From Bacillota bacterium (lineage in GTDB: Bacteria > Bacillota > Dethiobacteria > Dethiobacterales > Dethiobacteraceae): a stretch of DNA of 15,382 bases. The notes beneath the pieces were generated by a model. That model searched no databases and was not told the DNA's origin. It saw nothing but the letters and a program-made list of their open reading frames with translations. Position numbers and translations under genes: made by a program. Below are positions 15,043-15,382 of this stretch, piece after piece (within the stretch, counting starts at the first letter, position 1; each line of letters starts with the position of its first letter). The stretch is from assembly GCA_024650095.1 (NCBI GenBank), contig JANKMV010000013.1, positions 1-15,382 on the forward strand, in the 5' to 3' direction.

Positions 15043-15092
15043 AATTATTTCTCCTTTGGTTAAAGTGTAATTTAATGCCGTAAAACCAATCA

Positions 15093-15115
15093 TTTTCCTA
15101 GTTATTGCAGGAAAA
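15093..15115. repeat. Short inverted repeat in the fliM divergent intergenic region
   Basis: TTTTCCT (15093-15099) and AGGAAAA (15109-15115) flank a 9-base spacer, about 50 bases upstream of the fliM start and 55 upstream of the divergent gene. It could be a regulator site shared by both genes. The arms are short and AT-rich, so chance is possible. Confidence 0.25.
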
Positions 15116-15168
15116 ATCACGTGTTAAAAGAATTCATGAGTTAGTAGAACATAGAGAGCGGGGTCCAT

Positions 15169-15382
15169 ATGAGTGAAACTGATGAAAAACTAAAAATTAG
15201 TGACTCAAACGTTAGCAATACACATCCCAGTGGCAACGGTTCATATCCTAAAGTTATACCGGAAAAGATGGTTGTTGTTTACGATAATGAATCAGCAACC
15301 AGTGGTATTACCTCGGTATCTACAGAAGTCAAGGTCAAGATTGAACCCTCCGCTGAAGTCGTTGAAAACAGCTGCATGGACA
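15169..15382 (+). CDS. Unrecognised protein, N-terminal 71 codons only
   Basis: An open frame runs from ATG 15169-15171 to the right edge (MSETDEKLKISDSNVSN, then MVVVYDNESATS, EVKVKIEPSAEV). A GAGCGGGG stretch a few bases upstream can act as a modest ribosome binding site. The visible part is rich in Ser, Thr, Asn, Glu and Val, has no signal peptide or membrane segment, and looks like a disordered leader before a domain that lies outside the window. It is the only plus-strand gene and diverges from fliM. I do not recognise it; a flagellar or polymer-related role would be a guess from position. Confidence 0.55.
   Translation, partial: MSETDEKLKISDSNVSNTHPSGNGSYPKVIPEKMVVVYDNESATSGITSVSTEVKVKIEPSAEVVENSCMD

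Noticed and set aside
15060..15083. Plus-strand TAAAGTGT followed by GCCGTAAA, resembling a SigD promoter for the divergent gene
   Set aside because: The spacer is only 8 bases instead of 11, and the -10 box departs from the consensus at its core.
1..15382. CRISPR arrays, tRNA/rRNA genes, insertion sequences, phage genes or defence systems
   Set aside because: No regular direct repeats with spacers, no recognisable RNA genes, and no transposase, integrase or nuclease frames were seen.

Overview
This window is almost entirely a chemotaxis and flagellar-switch locus. It is read from right to left (minus strand) and has the CheD/CheC/FliY type of system found in Firmicutes. Strong AGGAGG-like ribosome binding sites, moderate to low GC, frequent TTG and GTG starts, a fliM-fliN-fliY switch set, cheD, and a neighbouring URO-D/corrinoid methyltransferase remnant point to an anaerobic, motile Firmicute. 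A Sporomusa/Pelosinus-like Negativicute or a clostridial relative fits, but the genus is inference.

Layout in the direction of transcription (right to left): fliM (14029-15042); a short fliN with a CheY-binding N-terminus (13650-14036); a fused switch phosphatase with two CheC-like modules and a C-terminal FliN domain (11958-13616); cheY (11382-11744); a well-matched SigD/FliA promoter (11246-11272); then cheA, cheW, one mcp, cheR, cheB, cheD and an HD-GYP c-di-GMP phosphodiesterase gene (3095-11116). A J-domain gene with a degenerate GGDEF domain follows (1531-2724) and ends at a good terminator. At the left edge are a decayed corrinoid-protein gene (743-957) and a URO-D family gene cut by the window (1-728). 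At the right edge an unrecognised gene starts divergently from fliM.

The genes fit one pathway. The MCP senses a signal and, through CheW, controls CheA. CheA phosphorylates CheY and CheB. CheR, CheB and CheD adapt the receptor. CheY-P is expected to bind the switch through the N-terminal peptides of FliM and the small FliN, and to be dephosphorylated by the double-CheC FliY-like protein. The HD-GYP and degenerate GGDEF genes suggest that c-di-GMP signalling is tied to the same locus.

The most unusual items are: the tandemly duplicated CheC module (about 80% identical by hand count) that keeps all four phosphatase motifs; the placement of the CheY-binding peptide on a separate FliN; perfect hairpins on both sides of cheR; and the J-domain/NTF2-like/dead-GGDEF architecture.
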